From Prevotella sp. oral taxon 299 str. F0039 (GTDB lineage Bacteria; Bacteroidota; Bacteroidia; Bacteroidales; Bacteroidaceae): 64,000 bases of DNA. The DNA is taken from contig NC_022111.1 of the NCBI RefSeq assembly GCF_000163055.2, positions 248,001 to 312,000 on the forward strand, read 5' to 3'. This document shows positions 26,852 to 36,859 of the stretch, one piece after another. Under the pieces are notes generated by a model. It saw nothing but the letters and a program-made list of their open reading frames with translations. It was not told the origin of the DNA and ran no database searches. The position numbers and the translations under genes were made by a program. Position 1 is the first letter of the stretch; every line of letters begins with the position of its first letter.

Positions 26852-27959
26852 ATTTCTTTTTATTTGGAATTTTAAATACTTTACCACTTTGAGCAATCTT
26901 AAACAATGTTCCAGTGGGGCAAACAAATCTGCAATAGGGGCGTGGAACAAAGAAAGAGAGAAGTAGAAAAACCACTGCAATGGCAAGAACTACCCACGAA
27001 GCAGTGGTGATTAAGAAGGCCGAAAATACCTCATAGTCCATCCATTGGAATGCAGTTCCAACCAACATCAGCATCATTAGTATCGTCCAAAGAATCTCTC
27101 TGAATAGCTCTAAGCGTTTAGTTGTCTCCTTAGACATCTTCCATTTCTTTTTAGTTGTGCTACTTGCAAGCTCTTGAATGGAGCCATAAGGACATATATT
27201 GTTGCAATAATAGTTCTTTTTGCCAAACAAAGGGTAGATGAAAGCCGTGATAAGCATAATTAAAGGCACTGCACTGGTTTCCCAATTGGTGCCATGAGAC
27301 AAAAAACTAACTATCAAAGAGTAAGATACAAACGTACCGCACCACAAGCCAAGTACTGCAATATTCAAGATAAACTGAATTCTTCTCATCCACTTATTCT
27401 TGTAAAAAAGTGGAATTATCGCCCCCATAAGCACCACAATTAATCCCGCAATATATTGCCAAGTCCATTCAAATGTGTTGCCATTAGGTTGCTCTTGCTT
27501 TGTTTGAGCTGCATATTGAGCTGCAGCACGCACGTTAGCGATAATGGCTTTCGATGAAAATGTAGCTCCACTAACGGCATCTACCTTTGCAGTTACAGCT
27601 TTTTCGGGCTCAAGCCCTTGCCATTTAGCAAACAAAGTCGATGCTTCTTCGAAGAAGTCGGGAGTTTCTTTATTAGGAAGTGCAACAATTTTAGTAATTT
27701 TATTGTCTTTAATATACACCTCTAAGGGCACTTCTCCTGCATAACCAGTGATGCCTTTGCCCAAAGTGGTGGTGTTAATAATCCGTGTTCCGTCTTCCGT
27801 TGCACGCTCAATTGTCACCTTTTGAGTTACAGCAATAGTGTCAGTGTCTTGCTTTATTTTGTGTCCTAGCACCGTTCCATCACGATTTACAGCCACAACC
27901 ATCATTACCAAACAACATGTTAAGAGGGCTAATAAGCGTTGTATATTATCCTTTTTCAT
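26850..27959 (-). CDS. FMN-binding / 4Fe-4S membrane electron-transfer protein
   Basis: A 369-residue protein fusing two electron-transfer parts. After an N-terminal hydrophobic anchor comes an FMN_bind domain (about 55-140) with VDAVSGATFSSKAI, the S(T)GAT-type site at which flavin is attached to Thr in RnfG/NqrC/NosR proteins. Then come about four to five transmembrane helices (about 165-345) and two short cysteine motifs, CNNICPYGSIQEL and CRFVCPTGTLFKI, in the NapH/NosR style. Two Cys-x-x-x-Cys-Pro motifs are fewer than a classical ferredoxin set. It probably moves electrons across or along the membrane to an unknown acceptor. It is monocistronic with its own promoter. Confidence 0.85.
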   Translation of the reverse strand: MKKDNIQRLLALLTCCLVMMVVAVNRDGTVLGHKIKQDTDTIAVTQKVTIERATEDGTRIINTTTLGKGITGYAGEVPLEVYIKDNKITKIVALPNKETPDFFEEASTLFAKWQGLEPEKAVTAKVDAVSGATFSSKAIIANVRAAAQYAAQTKQEQPNGNTFEWTWQYIAGLIVVLMGAIIPLFYKNKWMRRIQFILNIAVLGLWCGTFVSYSLIVSFLSHGTNWETSAVPLIMLITAFIYPLFGKKNYYCNNICPYGSIQELASSTTKKKWKMSKETTKRLELFREILWTILMMLMLVGTAFQWMDYEVFSAFLITTASWVVLAIAVVFLLLSFFVPRPYCRFVCPTGTLFKIAQSGKVFKIPNKKK

Positions 27960-28027
27960 TCTTTTTATTTTCAGCTTGTAATCTTGTTCGATGTAATTTC
28001 TATAAAATTAAAATATAGAATGAGCAA

Positions 28028-28035
28028 CAAAGATA
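28028..28035 (-). promoter_or_regulatory. -7 promoter element for the FMN/4Fe-4S gene
   Basis: The minus strand reads TATCTTTG, an exact TAnnTTTG match, about 70 bases upstream of the start codon at 27959. Confidence 0.65.
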
Positions 28036-28115
28036 CGATAAAAAAATGAGAAAATTTAAGTCCTTATTTAGCTTTTGAACACCCTTGCAGTGTTCTCTCT
28101 TTTTATGTGGCTTGT

Positions 28116-28225
28116 AAAAGCATCGCTATTGCATTATAAAAGCATAGTTTTTACGTCCTAAAAGCATTGCAATTATATGTCAAAAGCATAGCTTTTATTT
28201 TTCAATAAAAATCGTATTAAAATCG
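28116..28225. repeat. 22-bp-period palindromic repeat array D (four clear units plus one decayed)
   Basis: Units start at 28116, 28138, 28160 and 28182, with cores AAAAGCATCGCTATT, AAAAGCATAGTTTTT, AAAAGCATTGCAATT and AAAAGCATAGCTTTT. A decayed fifth unit starts at 28204. This is the best-conserved array of the window. It lies in the middle of a divergent spacer, upstream of both the minus promoter (28028) and the plus promoter (28281), so it is not expected in either mRNA. Confidence 0.87.
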
Positions 28226-28280
28226 ATTCTTTTACTGCGTTAAATAAGATTATCAAGCCTAAAAACTGCAAATTAATAAT

Positions 28281-28288
28281 TATCTTTG
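28281..28288 (+). promoter_or_regulatory. -7 promoter element for the alpha-2-macroglobulin operon
   Basis: TATCTTTG, followed by CA, predicts a start near 28294 and a leader of about 180 bases before the ATG at 28475. The leader is AT-rich without an obvious hairpin. Confidence 0.65.
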
Positions 28289-28474
28289 CATAAAGTGGGG
28301 TAGAAGATATTCTAAAAAGAGATTGGCTTAGTGACTAACCCTTATAAAGTGAGATTGAAAACGAGCTATATCAAGATAAAAACGATGCGTAAATCTGGTG
28401 AAAAGAGTATTGATGGCATTGTAAAAAAGATGAGTTCTAAATTAAAATATTTAGCTTTTAAAATAGTAGAGAAT

Positions 28475-31400
28475 ATGAAAAAGATATTACATATATTGAG
28501 TTTAATGCTTTTTATGCCTATTTTTTGTGGCGCACAAACTTACACTTCGCTTTGGAAAAAGGTGCAAGCTGCCGAGTATAGCGACCAACCTAAAACTCAA
28601 ATACATCTACTTAATGAGATTATTACTAAGGCAACAGCCGAGAAAAGATATGGACAATTACTTAAAGCCGAGGTTGATAAGATTAATGTTCGATATGAGA
28701 TAAATGCTGATTCAATTGTTGCTGACGTCAAAAACCTCACATCTCAGGCGCAAAGGGTAGAAAAAAACAATCCAGCTTTGCATGCAGTTTATTGCGTTGT
28801 TTTATCAAATTTCTATCGAAATTATTACAATTTGGGTAAGCATCGTAACGATTCTGTTTTAAAATACCAACGTCTTGCTGTGGCTCATCCTGAACTATTG
28901 GCAAAGAATTCTGCCGATGATTATCAACCATTGGCAACTAAAGGCATTGATAGCGGTATTTTTAATAATGACTTGTTGCATGCAGTTGCAATCGATACCC
29001 GCAACTTTAGCGTGTTGCACAAATACTATTCAGATAAAAATAATCGTCCTGCTGCTTGCATTAGCGCTGCTTTACTACTTCAAAATAGTCCAAATAGTAA
29101 TGAAGTGTATTCAAGAAAGTCGAAGACTTTGCAACGAATCGATTCGCTAATAACCGAATATAAAGACCTTTTAGAGGCTGGTGAGTTGGCAATTACACGC
29201 TATCAGTATATCCAAAATCTTGAAGATGTAGAGGTCGAAGATAAAATTCAGTATATAGATTATGCCCTTTCTCATTGGGGTGGATGGCGAAATATGAATA
29301 CCTTGCGCAATTATCGTAAAGAGTTGACATTACCTTTATTCCAAGTTTCGATAGGAAAAGATATGCTTCGACCTAACACTCCACTCACTTTCCCAGTTCT
29401 ATCGCTTTGCAACATTCCTTCTCTCACGATGAAAGTGTGGCGCACTAGTTTGAAAGGTGATAACCAATTAAATCCAACTATAGCTAAAGAATATACTAAA
29501 ATAAAGGCTCTTACAGAGAAAACACCATGTTATACCGAAACAAAGAGATATGTAGGCCTACCAGACTATAAGGTTATTAGAGACACTTTCACTGTATCTG
29601 GTTTAGAAACGGGTGTGTATTTGGTGGAATATTCTACCGAAGTAAAAGGTATTTCGCCTGAAAGAGCACTATTGTATGTGAGTGATATTTATCTACTTCA
29701 ACAAGAATTGGATAGAGATAGAAGACGCCTTGTGGTAATAAATGCTACAAGTGGCGAGCCAATAGCAGGTGCAAACGTTCGAGTTAGAATTCAAAAGTAT
29801 GATGAAAGCGTAGATATTGTTGAGAAATATACTTGTGACAACAAGGGAGAAGTGATTATTCGAGATAATAAAGAAGGTATATCTACATACTATATCACCA
29901 CTCCTAAAGATGAATATTGCACTGTTTTTAGTCCTTCTGGCAATATAATGATAGGTAACGAAGATAGAACAAACGAATGTTATTCTATCTTTACCGATCG
30001 CAGTGTGTATCGACCCGGACAAACTTTGAATGTTTCTGTGTTGGCATATCGCAATATTAAGGGTGAAAATATAGAGGTACTACCCAAAGAGAAAATTACC
30101 ATTTCACTTTGGAACGCAAGTGGAAAGAAGATTGAAGAAAAGCAATTGGTGGCAGATGAATATGGAAACGCTTCTACAACCTTCACTATTCCTACTGTAA
30201 CTTTAAACGGAACATATACTATTAGGGCTAATGACGGCTACAAGAGTGTGCAAGTGAGCGAATATAAACGTCCTACTTTTACACTTCATTTTGATGAGAT
30301 TACACAGAAATATGTAGAAGGTGATACCATAAAAGTGCACGGAAAAGCAATGAGTTTTGCAGGTGTTGCTCTGCAAAAAGCACAAGTTCGTTATACAATT
30401 AAACGTCGTCCACGTTTCTTTGGATGGTCTACTATGTGGTCAGCACAAACCTCTGTGGTAGCAAAAGATACCATACAAACCAACGAAAATGGTGAGTTCA
30501 CTATTCCTGTGCACCTCCTTTTACCTTTAAAGAAGCGTGAAAAAGAATCTCGTTATTATTCATTTGATATCGAAACTCAGGTTACGAGCTTGGCAGGAGA
30601 AACGCAAGAAGGATCTTTTTCTGTTCCTTTGAGCGAGCATCCAACGGTATTCTATACCACAGTTCCAGAGAAAATAGAGAAAAAAGACTCGCTTTTGCTC
30701 ACTTTAAACTATCAAAATAATGCAGGAAAGGCTATTGATGGTGTAGCAAAAGTGCAACTTGGAGCTGGAAAAGCATGGCAAACATGTGCCGTAAACAAGG
30801 CTATTGCCTTCTCTTTGTCGGCTCTTTCAACAGGAAGACAACAGCTTGTGGCTATCTGTGGCAATGATACTATCAGAGAATCGTTCTTGGTTTATGATGT
30901 AAATGCTAACAAAGTGCCTGTTGATACCTTAGATTGGTTCAACCAAAGAGATTTTATTTTCGATGCAGATCATCAGCAAGCACGAATTCAAATAGGTACA
31001 TCTGCACCACAACAACACATTGTTTACACCATAGCAACAAACGATAGTGTTATGGAACAGGGTGCTTTTGATATTAAAAATGAGGTCTTTACTCATGTCG
31101 TAAGCTATAAACCTGAATATAAAAATGGTGTTCTTATTACTTATGCGTGGGTTAAAAACGATGTATGTTACACTCATTCGGCTTCAATAGTGCGTCCATT
31201 GCCTGATAAAAAGTTAGATGTTGCATGGAAAACGTTTAGAAATAGACTTACACCAGGGCAGAAAGAAGAATGGACTTTAACTGTTTCAAAAGATAAAAAG
31301 AAGATTGCAAGAGCTCAAATTCTTGCAAGTATGTACGATAAATCGCTTGATCAAATTGTTGGACATCAATTCTATTTCAATCCAAGATTGGGCTATACAC

Positions 31401-34063
31401 TTCCTTATATGTATTGGGTTAAACTATATTATAATAGTAGTACGCTATATGGAGAGCAACCTTTTAAACCTTTACATGCACCTAATTTAGACTTTACTAC
31501 ATTTAAAGTAGATAGAGAAGTTGCTGTTTCAAGTTATAGCAACGTAAAGATTAGAGGTCGTTCTAAACTCTATTATGAAGAAACAAAGGAAATAATGCCA
31601 GGTGCAACACGTGTTATGAGTGCTAAAACTATGGCTCAACCAGAGATGATGGCTGTTGCATTAGAAGGCTCAGTTGCAGGAAGTCAGCTGTATGGATATC
31701 GTACTTCGGGAGAAGATAACGCCACTTCAGATACTAATAGCAATAAAGTTGGAAGCAACAAGGAGGCAAATGCAATGAAGAATGCACTTGAAACACGTCG
31801 CAATTTTGCTGAAACAGCCTTCTTCTATCCTAACATTCAGACTAATGAAGAAGGCGAAGCAAGTTTCACGTTCACTCTTCCTGAAAGCGTAACAACATGG
31901 AAGTTTATGGCTTTTGCACACGATAAAGATATGAATTATGGGTTCTTGACCGACGAAGCAATGGCTCAAAAGACTGTAATGATTCAGCCTAATATGCCTC
32001 GTTTCTTACGAATTGGAGACAAAGGTGTGCTTAGTTCGCAGCTATCAAATATGTCGTTGAAAGCAATTAAGGGTGTGGCTACACTCGAAGTGATAGACCC
32101 TGAGACTCAAAAGGTGCTCTATTCGCAAAATAAGAAATATGCTCTTGGAGCGCAATCAGCACAAGGTTTAGACTTTAATTTCGACACTTCGCAATGGCCT
32201 TCGTTAGTAATTATCCGCTGTGTTGCATCGGGTAAGGGCTTTAGTGATGGTGAACAACACTATGTTCCCATTCTTTCTGATTCTGAATGGGTAACCAATA
32301 GCACCACATTTACATTGACAAAGCCACAAACAAAGACGATCAATACCGCCTCATTGTTTGCATCTGACTCTCAAAAGAAGCAACTAACGATTGAATATAC
32401 GCAAAATCCTGCATGGTTATCTATACTTTCTTTGCCTTCAATTGCAGAGCCCAAAGATAACAATGCCATTGATATTGCTGCGTCATTGTATGCTAATATC
32501 ACTGCAAGAGCTATTCTAAATGCTTCTCCAAACATTAAAAATGTATTGGAAATATGGCGCAATAATCCAACAAAAGAATCGCCTTTAACCAGTGCTCTTG
32601 AACAAAATGCAGAACTAAAGAGCCTTGTTCTTGCCGAAACTCCATGGGTGTTAGAGGCGGATAAGGAAACAATGCAAAGACAACAGCTCATCAATTACTT
32701 TGATGAATCACAGATAGATTATCGCTTAAAACAACAAACCGATGCGCTACAAAGACTTCAAACGACTCAAGGAGGATTTGCTTGGTATCCTGGTATGATG
32801 CCCAATGGATATGTAACAACAGTTGTTTCTGAACTATTAGGACGGTTAAATCAGCGTAATCTTATCGATAATGACCTCAAAATAGTATTTGATAAGGGTT
32901 TAAGATATATCGAAAGAGACTTAACAAAAAGACTTAAAGAGCTTGAAAATAGTGTTGTTGGTAAGTATAATACCTACTATTTGCATGAAACAATAGCGCA
33001 TTATCTATATGTTCATGCATTGGGTGATAGTCAAAAACAATCGTCTAAGGTTGTAAGTGATGATTATTTGTTTACCAAAATCTTGCGTCAAAGCAAGGAA
33101 TTAACGATATATGGCAAGGCAAAGGTGGCTTATGCGCTTTATAAAAGACGTGCTAATAACGCTCAATATCTAACCAAAGCGAAGGAACTTCTTAACTCTA
33201 TAAAAGAGTATTCGGTATATAATGAGGAGAAAGGACGCTTTTTCAATACTTATAAAGCACCTTATTCTTGGCTCGATGGACGTGTTCCTACACAGGTTGC
33301 TACTATCGAATTGCTTCAAACAATGACGCAAGAAGATGAGCAAACCATTGCTCAAATGCAACAATGGCTGGTGCAAACTTATAGAAGTTTGCGTAAACAA
33401 AGTGCTTTAAACGCAGTAGATGTGGCGTATGTGCTTGTTGGTAACAAGAAAGATGCAATGCAGTTAGAGAACTTAACACAAGCTCCAGCTATCAAAATTA
33501 ATAACAATAAGGTTGAAGCCGCAAAAGCTTCAGCAGGCTTAGGCTATGTAAAAGTATCTCAATTGGTGAACAATCCACCTGTGGTAACCATTGAAAAGAA
33601 CGATAATACCACTTCTTGGGGAGCCGTTTATGCGCAGTTTGAGCAAAAAATAACCAATGTATCTGCTGCAACTTCAGGTTTATCTATTCGCCGAGATGTA
33701 TTCTTTAATGGTAAAGAAGCAAACAATGTTTCTTTCAAAAAAGGTGATAAAATAACGATAAAGATAACCATAAATGCCGATAAAGATTATAACTTTGTAG
33801 AAGTAAGCGATAAACGTGCAGCTTGTTTAGAGCCTACTTTGCAGCTAAGTGCTTATCAGCAAGGAGCTTATTGTTCGATGAAAGACAATGTAACTCATTA
33901 TTTCTTCGATCGTTTAAGTAAAGGAACTCACGAGTTAACGGCAACATATTACATTGATAAAGAAGGTGCATTCCAAAGCGGAACATGTGTTGTTCAATGC
34001 TTATATGCTCCTGAATTTATTGCACGAGATGCCGCAAAGACGTTTAAAGTGGTAGGCAACTAA
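28475..34063 (+). CDS. Alpha-2-macroglobulin family protein, thioester-less
   Basis: A very large exported protein (1862 residues). I choose the ATG at 28475, which gives a signal peptide MKKILHILSLMLFMPIFCGA (cleaved before QTY); the in-frame frame back to 28331 adds 48 charged residues. Visible parts are the macroglobulin beta domains with TDRSVYRPGQTLNVSVLAYR (about 555) and SVYRPGQ-type repeats, the bait/alpha-2 region with FPESVTTWK-like FTLPESVTTWKFMAFA (about 1135), and an alpha-helical thioester-domain equivalent. The thioester CxEQ is absent: near residue 1320 the sequence is LPSIAEPKDNNAIDIAASLY. It probably acts as a periplasmic or surface protease trap or repair factor. It is followed by the DUF1573 and ispH genes. 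Confidence 0.9.
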   Translation: MKKILHILSLMLFMPIFCGAQTYTSLWKKVQAAEYSDQPKTQIHLLNEIITKATAEKRYGQLLKAEVDKINVRYEINADSIVADVKNLTSQAQRVEKNNPALHAVYCVVLSNFYRNYYNLGKHRNDSVLKYQRLAVAHPELLAKNSADDYQPLATKGIDSGIFNNDLLHAVAIDTRNFSVLHKYYSDKNNRPAACISAALLLQNSPNSNEVYSRKSKTLQRIDSLITEYKDLLEAGELAITRYQYIQNLEDVEVEDKIQYIDYALSHWGGWRNMNTLRNYRKELTLPLFQVSIGKDMLRPNTPLTFPVLSLCNIPSLTMKVWRTSLKGDNQLNPTIAKEYTKIKALTEKTPCYTETKRYVGLPDYKVIRDTFTVSGLETGVYLVEYSTEVKGISPERALLYVSDIYLLQQELDRDRRRLVVINATSGEPIAGANVRVRIQKYDESVDIVEKYTCDNKGEVIIRDNKEGISTYYITTPKDEYCTVFSPSGNIMIGNEDRTNECYSIFTDRSVYRPGQTLNVSVLAYRNIKGENIEVLPKEKITISLWNASGKKIEEKQLVADEYGNASTTFTIPTVTLNGTYTIRANDGYKSVQVSEYKRPTFTLHFDEITQKYVEGDTIKVHGKAMSFAGVALQKAQVRYTIKRRPRFFGWSTMWSAQTSVVAKDTIQTNENGEFTIPVHLLLPLKKREKESRYYSFDIETQVTSLAGETQEGSFSVPLSEHPTVFYTTVPEKIEKKDSLLLTLNYQNNAGKAIDGVAKVQLGAGKAWQTCAVNKAIAFSLSALSTGRQQLVAICGNDTIRESFLVYDVNANKVPVDTLDWFNQRDFIFDADHQQARIQIGTSAPQQHIVYTIATNDSVMEQGAFDIKNEVFTHVVSYKPEYKNGVLITYAWVKNDVCYTHSASIVRPLPDKKLDVAWKTFRNRLTPGQKEEWTLTVSKDKKKIARAQILASMYDKSLDQIVGHQFYFNPRLGYTLPYMYWVKLYYNSSTLYGEQPFKPLHAPNLDFTTFKVDREVAVSSYSNVKIRGRSKLYYEETKEIMPGATRVMSAKTMAQPEMMAVALEGSVAGSQLYGYRTSGEDNATSDTNSNKVGSNKEANAMKNALETRRNFAETAFFYPNIQTNEEGEASFTFTLPESVTTWKFMAFAHDKDMNYGFLTDEAMAQKTVMIQPNMPRFLRIGDKGVLSSQLSNMSLKAIKGVATLEVIDPETQKVLYSQNKKYALGAQSAQGLDFNFDTSQWPSLVIIRCVASGKGFSDGEQHYVPILSDSEWVTNSTTFTLTKPQTKTINTASLFASDSQKKQLTIEYTQNPAWLSILSLPSIAEPKDNNAIDIAASLYANITARAILNASPNIKNVLEIWRNNPTKESPLTSALEQNAELKSLVLAETPWVLEADKETMQRQQLINYFDESQIDYRLKQQTDALQRLQTTQGGFAWYPGMMPNGYVTTVVSELLGRLNQRNLIDNDLKIVFDKGLRYIERDLTKRLKELENSVVGKYNTYYLHETIAHYLYVHALGDSQKQSSKVVSDDYLFTKILRQSKELTIYGKAKVAYALYKRRANNAQYLTKAKELLNSIKEYSVYNEEKGRFFNTYKAPYSWLDGRVPTQVATIELLQTMTQEDEQTIAQMQQWLVQTYRSLRKQSALNAVDVAYVLVGNKKDAMQLENLTQAPAIKINNNKVEAAKASAGLGYVKVSQLVNNPPVVTIEKNDNTTSWGAVYAQFEQKITNVSAATSGLSIRRDVFFNGKEANNVSFKKGDKITIKITINADKDYNFVEVSDKRAACLEPTLQLSAYQQGAYCSMKDNVTHYFFDRLSKGTHELTATYYIDKEGAFQSGTCVVQCLYAPEFIARDAAKTFKVVGN

Positions 34064-34135
34064 CTTTAAAAGATATCTTGAGAGGCAAGATAAAATGATA
34101 TTTACAAAAATAGATAATAATAAAATAGAATATAA

Positions 34136-35200
34136 ATGAATAGAATGTGGATGATGGCAGTGGTTCTTTGCTCGTGCATGACGATGGCAAATGCACAAGA
34201 ATTGACCATTGCTAATGAAGTGACAGATATAGGACAAACAAGCTATAGAATACCAGTAGTTGCTGATTATGAGGTGACTAACACAGGAAACAAACCCTTA
34301 GTGATCAATAATGTTGAGGTGAGTTGTGGCTGTGTAAAGGTAGATTATCCTAAACAACCAATACTACAAGGTGGTAAAGCGCATATTTGTGCCACTTTCG
34401 ATGCGGCTCAATTGGGTCATTTTACAAAACAATTACTTGTTTATAGCAATGCAGATCCACGCCCTGCACTCCTTATCTATAAAGGAGTTGTAGTGTCTTC
34501 GATACAAGATTTCAAAGGAACTTATGCTTCAAAGATAGGTAGTCTGGAAGCAGAACGCAACGACGTAGAGTTTGATGACGTTCATACAGGCGAATATCCA
34601 CAGCAAAAAATCTTTATAAAGAATAATACAAAGAAGACAATTCAGCCAATAGCGATGCATCTTCCCAATTATTTAAAGGTAGATATATCGCCTAATAAGC
34701 TTGCACCAGGACAGAGTGGAGTACTTTCAATCAGTCTAGATTCAAGACTATTGAATACCTTTGGATTAACACAAACATCAATTTTCTTGGGTATGTATCC
34801 TGGAGATAAAGTGTCGAGTGATAAAGAAATTAACGTAAGTGTAGTGCTTTTGCCTTCGTTTGATAAGCTTTCAGAGGAGGAACTACAAAAAAGTGCGAAG
34901 TTAGAGCTATCTAATGAGGTGCTAGAACTTGGCTCTTTTGATGGTAAAAAGAAGAAAAAAGGCGAGATTGAGATAAAGAATGTAGGTCAATCGGTATTAG
35001 ATATACGCTCTATTCAAATGTTTACAGCAGGTTTGCGTGTTGATTTAAGCAAGACAAAGCTTAGACCTGGCGAGGCAACAACAATGAAGATAACCGCAGA
35101 TGCACAGCTATTGAAGAGCGTTAAGGTAAAACCAAGGGTTTTAATGATTACAAACGACCCCTCAAAGCCTAAAGTTATTATAACAATTAACGTAAAATGA
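34136..35200 (+). CDS. DUF1573-domain exported protein
   Basis: A 354-residue protein with a signal peptide (MNRMWMMAVVLCSCMTMANA, then QEL). DUF1573/Ig-like repeats follow: the first (about 28-125) contains YEVTNTGNKPLVINNVEVSC followed by the characteristic GC, and weaker copies follow near 135-235 and 255-350 (KGEIEIKNVGQSVLDIRSIQ). Such proteins are common in Bacteroidetes envelopes; no enzymatic role is known. It lies 72 bases after the A2M gene and its stop overlaps the ispH ATG by four bases (ATGA), so it is co-transcribed with ispH. Confidence 0.87.
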   Translation: MNRMWMMAVVLCSCMTMANAQELTIANEVTDIGQTSYRIPVVADYEVTNTGNKPLVINNVEVSCGCVKVDYPKQPILQGGKAHICATFDAAQLGHFTKQLLVYSNADPRPALLIYKGVVVSSIQDFKGTYASKIGSLEAERNDVEFDDVHTGEYPQQKIFIKNNTKKTIQPIAMHLPNYLKVDISPNKLAPGQSGVLSISLDSRLLNTFGLTQTSIFLGMYPGDKVSSDKEINVSVVLLPSFDKLSEEELQKSAKLELSNEVLELGSFDGKKKKKGEIEIKNVGQSVLDIRSIQMFTAGLRVDLSKTKLRPGEATTMKITADAQLLKSVKVKPRVLMITNDPSKPKVIITINVK

Positions 35201-36078
35201 TTAACATAGAGATAGATAATGGCAGTGGATTTTGCTTTGGAGTGACCACTGCAATACGTAAAGCTGAAGAAGAACTTGCATCTGGTGAGGCGATGTACTC
35301 ATTGGGAGACATTGTTCATAACGGCATGGAAGTGAACCGACTTGCAAAGAGTGGGCTCACAACTATCGACCATGATAAGCTTAAAGAGCTTAAAAATGCA
35401 AAGGTTTTGTTGCGTGCTCATGGCGAACCACCAAGTACTTACGAGCTAGCAAAGCAGAATAATATAGAGATTATAGATGCAACTTGCCCTGTTGTGTTGC
35501 AACTTCAAAAACGAATTAGAAAGCAATTCGAGGAAAATCCAGACGCTCAGATTGTGATATTCGGAAAGAATGGACATGCAGAAGTGTTGGGCTTGGTTGG
35601 TCAAACTGCCAATAGAGCAATCGTAATAGAGAACTTTGAAGATGCAAAAAAACTCGATTTCAATCGTGATATCTATTTTTATTCACAAACAACAAAGAGT
35701 TTAGACGAGTTTTTACGTATCATAAAGTATATCAAAGAACATGTTTCTAGCTCGGCAAAGTTTGATAGTTTTGACACTATATGTAGGCAAGTGGCAAACA
35801 GAATGCCTAATATTGCGCTCTTTGCAGCTAAACACGACCTTATATTGTTTGTGAGTGGACGCAAGAGTAGTAATGGAAAGGTGCTTTATAATCAATGTAA
35901 AAACATCAACCCCAATAGCTATCACATCGAGAATGCAGAAGAAATAGACCTTAAATGGTTTGAGAATGTGAATTCTGTAGGTATCTGTGGTGCAACAAGT
36001 ACGCCTAAATGGTTGATGGAAGAGTGCAGAGATTATATCAAAAAGCATTTAAATGGAAATCAAGAGAGTAACGAATAG
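35197..36078 (+). CDS. ispH: 4-hydroxy-3-methylbut-2-enyl diphosphate reductase
   Basis: Last enzyme of the non-mevalonate isoprenoid pathway, an iron-sulfur protein that makes isopentenyl and dimethylallyl diphosphate. The 293-residue protein has the cluster cysteines in GFCFGVTTAI (about residue 12), DATCPVV (about 98) and the C-terminal VGICGATSTPKWLMEE region. The substrate-binding RAHGEPPSTYELA and the SGRKSSNGKVLYNQCKNI motif are also typical. ATGA overlap with the upstream DUF1573 gene. Identity is secure. Confidence 0.96.
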   Translation: MINIEIDNGSGFCFGVTTAIRKAEEELASGEAMYSLGDIVHNGMEVNRLAKSGLTTIDHDKLKELKNAKVLLRAHGEPPSTYELAKQNNIEIIDATCPVVLQLQKRIRKQFEENPDAQIVIFGKNGHAEVLGLVGQTANRAIVIENFEDAKKLDFNRDIYFYSQTTKSLDEFLRIIKYIKEHVSSSAKFDSFDTICRQVANRMPNIALFAAKHDLILFVSGRKSSNGKVLYNQCKNINPNSYHIENAEEIDLKWFENVNSVGICGATSTPKWLMEECRDYIKKHLNGNQESNE

Positions 36079-36163
36079 AAGCCTATTGTTAGTGTAAAAC
36101 CTTGCAAATAGTGCGTTTCTATTTAATTTTAAATTATTTATAAACACATAAAAAACAGATATT

Positions 36164-36622
36164 ATGGAAATAGGAGATAAGATTCCAGAGATTTTAGGAC
36201 GTGATGCTAACGGTAAAGAGATAAAGTCGAGCGATTATCTTGGTAAGAAATTTGCGCTTTATTTTTATCCAAAAGATAACACACCAGGCTGTACAAGTCA
36301 GGCATGTAGCTTGAAAGAGGGTTATAACGACTTGCAAAGTGCAGGTTTAGAAGTGATTGGGGTGAGTGTAGATGATGAGAAATCGCATCAAAAATTCATT
36401 ACAAAATACGAACTTCCTTTCCCTCTTATTGCCGATACAGATAAGACATTGGTAGAGGCTTTTGGTGTTTGGGGCGAGAAGAAAATGTATGGTAGAACCT
36501 ATTTTGGTACCTATCGAACCACATTTATCATTGATGAAGAAGGTAAGGTAGAGCATATCATTACTCCAAAGAGTATCAAAGTAAAAGAGCATGCATCTCA
36601 ATTACTTAAATTAGTGAAGTAG
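36164..36622 (+). CDS. bcp: Thioredoxin-dependent thiol peroxidase (peroxiredoxin Q/Bcp)
   Basis: Reduces hydrogen peroxide and organic hydroperoxides using thioredoxin. The 152-residue protein has the peroxidatic Cys in the FYPKDNTPGCTSQAC motif, with the nearby second Cys five residues later as in the alpha-2-helix class of Bcp. The C-terminal part contains YRTTFIIDEEGKVEHI. It lies 85 bases after ispH and may be co-transcribed. It fits an anaerobe that must handle transient oxidative stress. Confidence 0.95.
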   Translation: MEIGDKIPEILGRDANGKEIKSSDYLGKKFALYFYPKDNTPGCTSQACSLKEGYNDLQSAGLEVIGVSVDDEKSHQKFITKYELPFPLIADTDKTLVEAFGVWGEKKMYGRTYFGTYRTTFIIDEEGKVEHIITPKSIKVKEHASQLLKLVK

Positions 36623-36818
36623 TATATCTTAGAGACGCATTGTGATTTCTAGTTAGGTTCCAATATTTCTTCTTTGTAAAACGATTTTCTTTCGATATAA
36701 TAAAAGAAAAACGTTCGATAAAAAAAGGATATCAATATGATTTGCTATTCTTGTGATATGGATGAAGTATCTAGAAACTCATGTCTGATTAAGGTATTTG
36801 TATATGAGAAAAGAAGAA

Positions 36819-36851
36819 AAAAGAGCTTGATATATTTTATCAAGCTCTTTT
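36819..36851 (-). terminator. Terminator of the rprX-rprY operon
   Basis: AAAAGAGCTTGATA pairs with TATCAAGCTCTTTT. On the minus strand the stem is followed by TTTCTTCTTTTC. The stretch 36623-36818 between bcp and this stem shows nothing clear. Confidence 0.85.
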
Positions 36852-36859
36852 GAATAATA

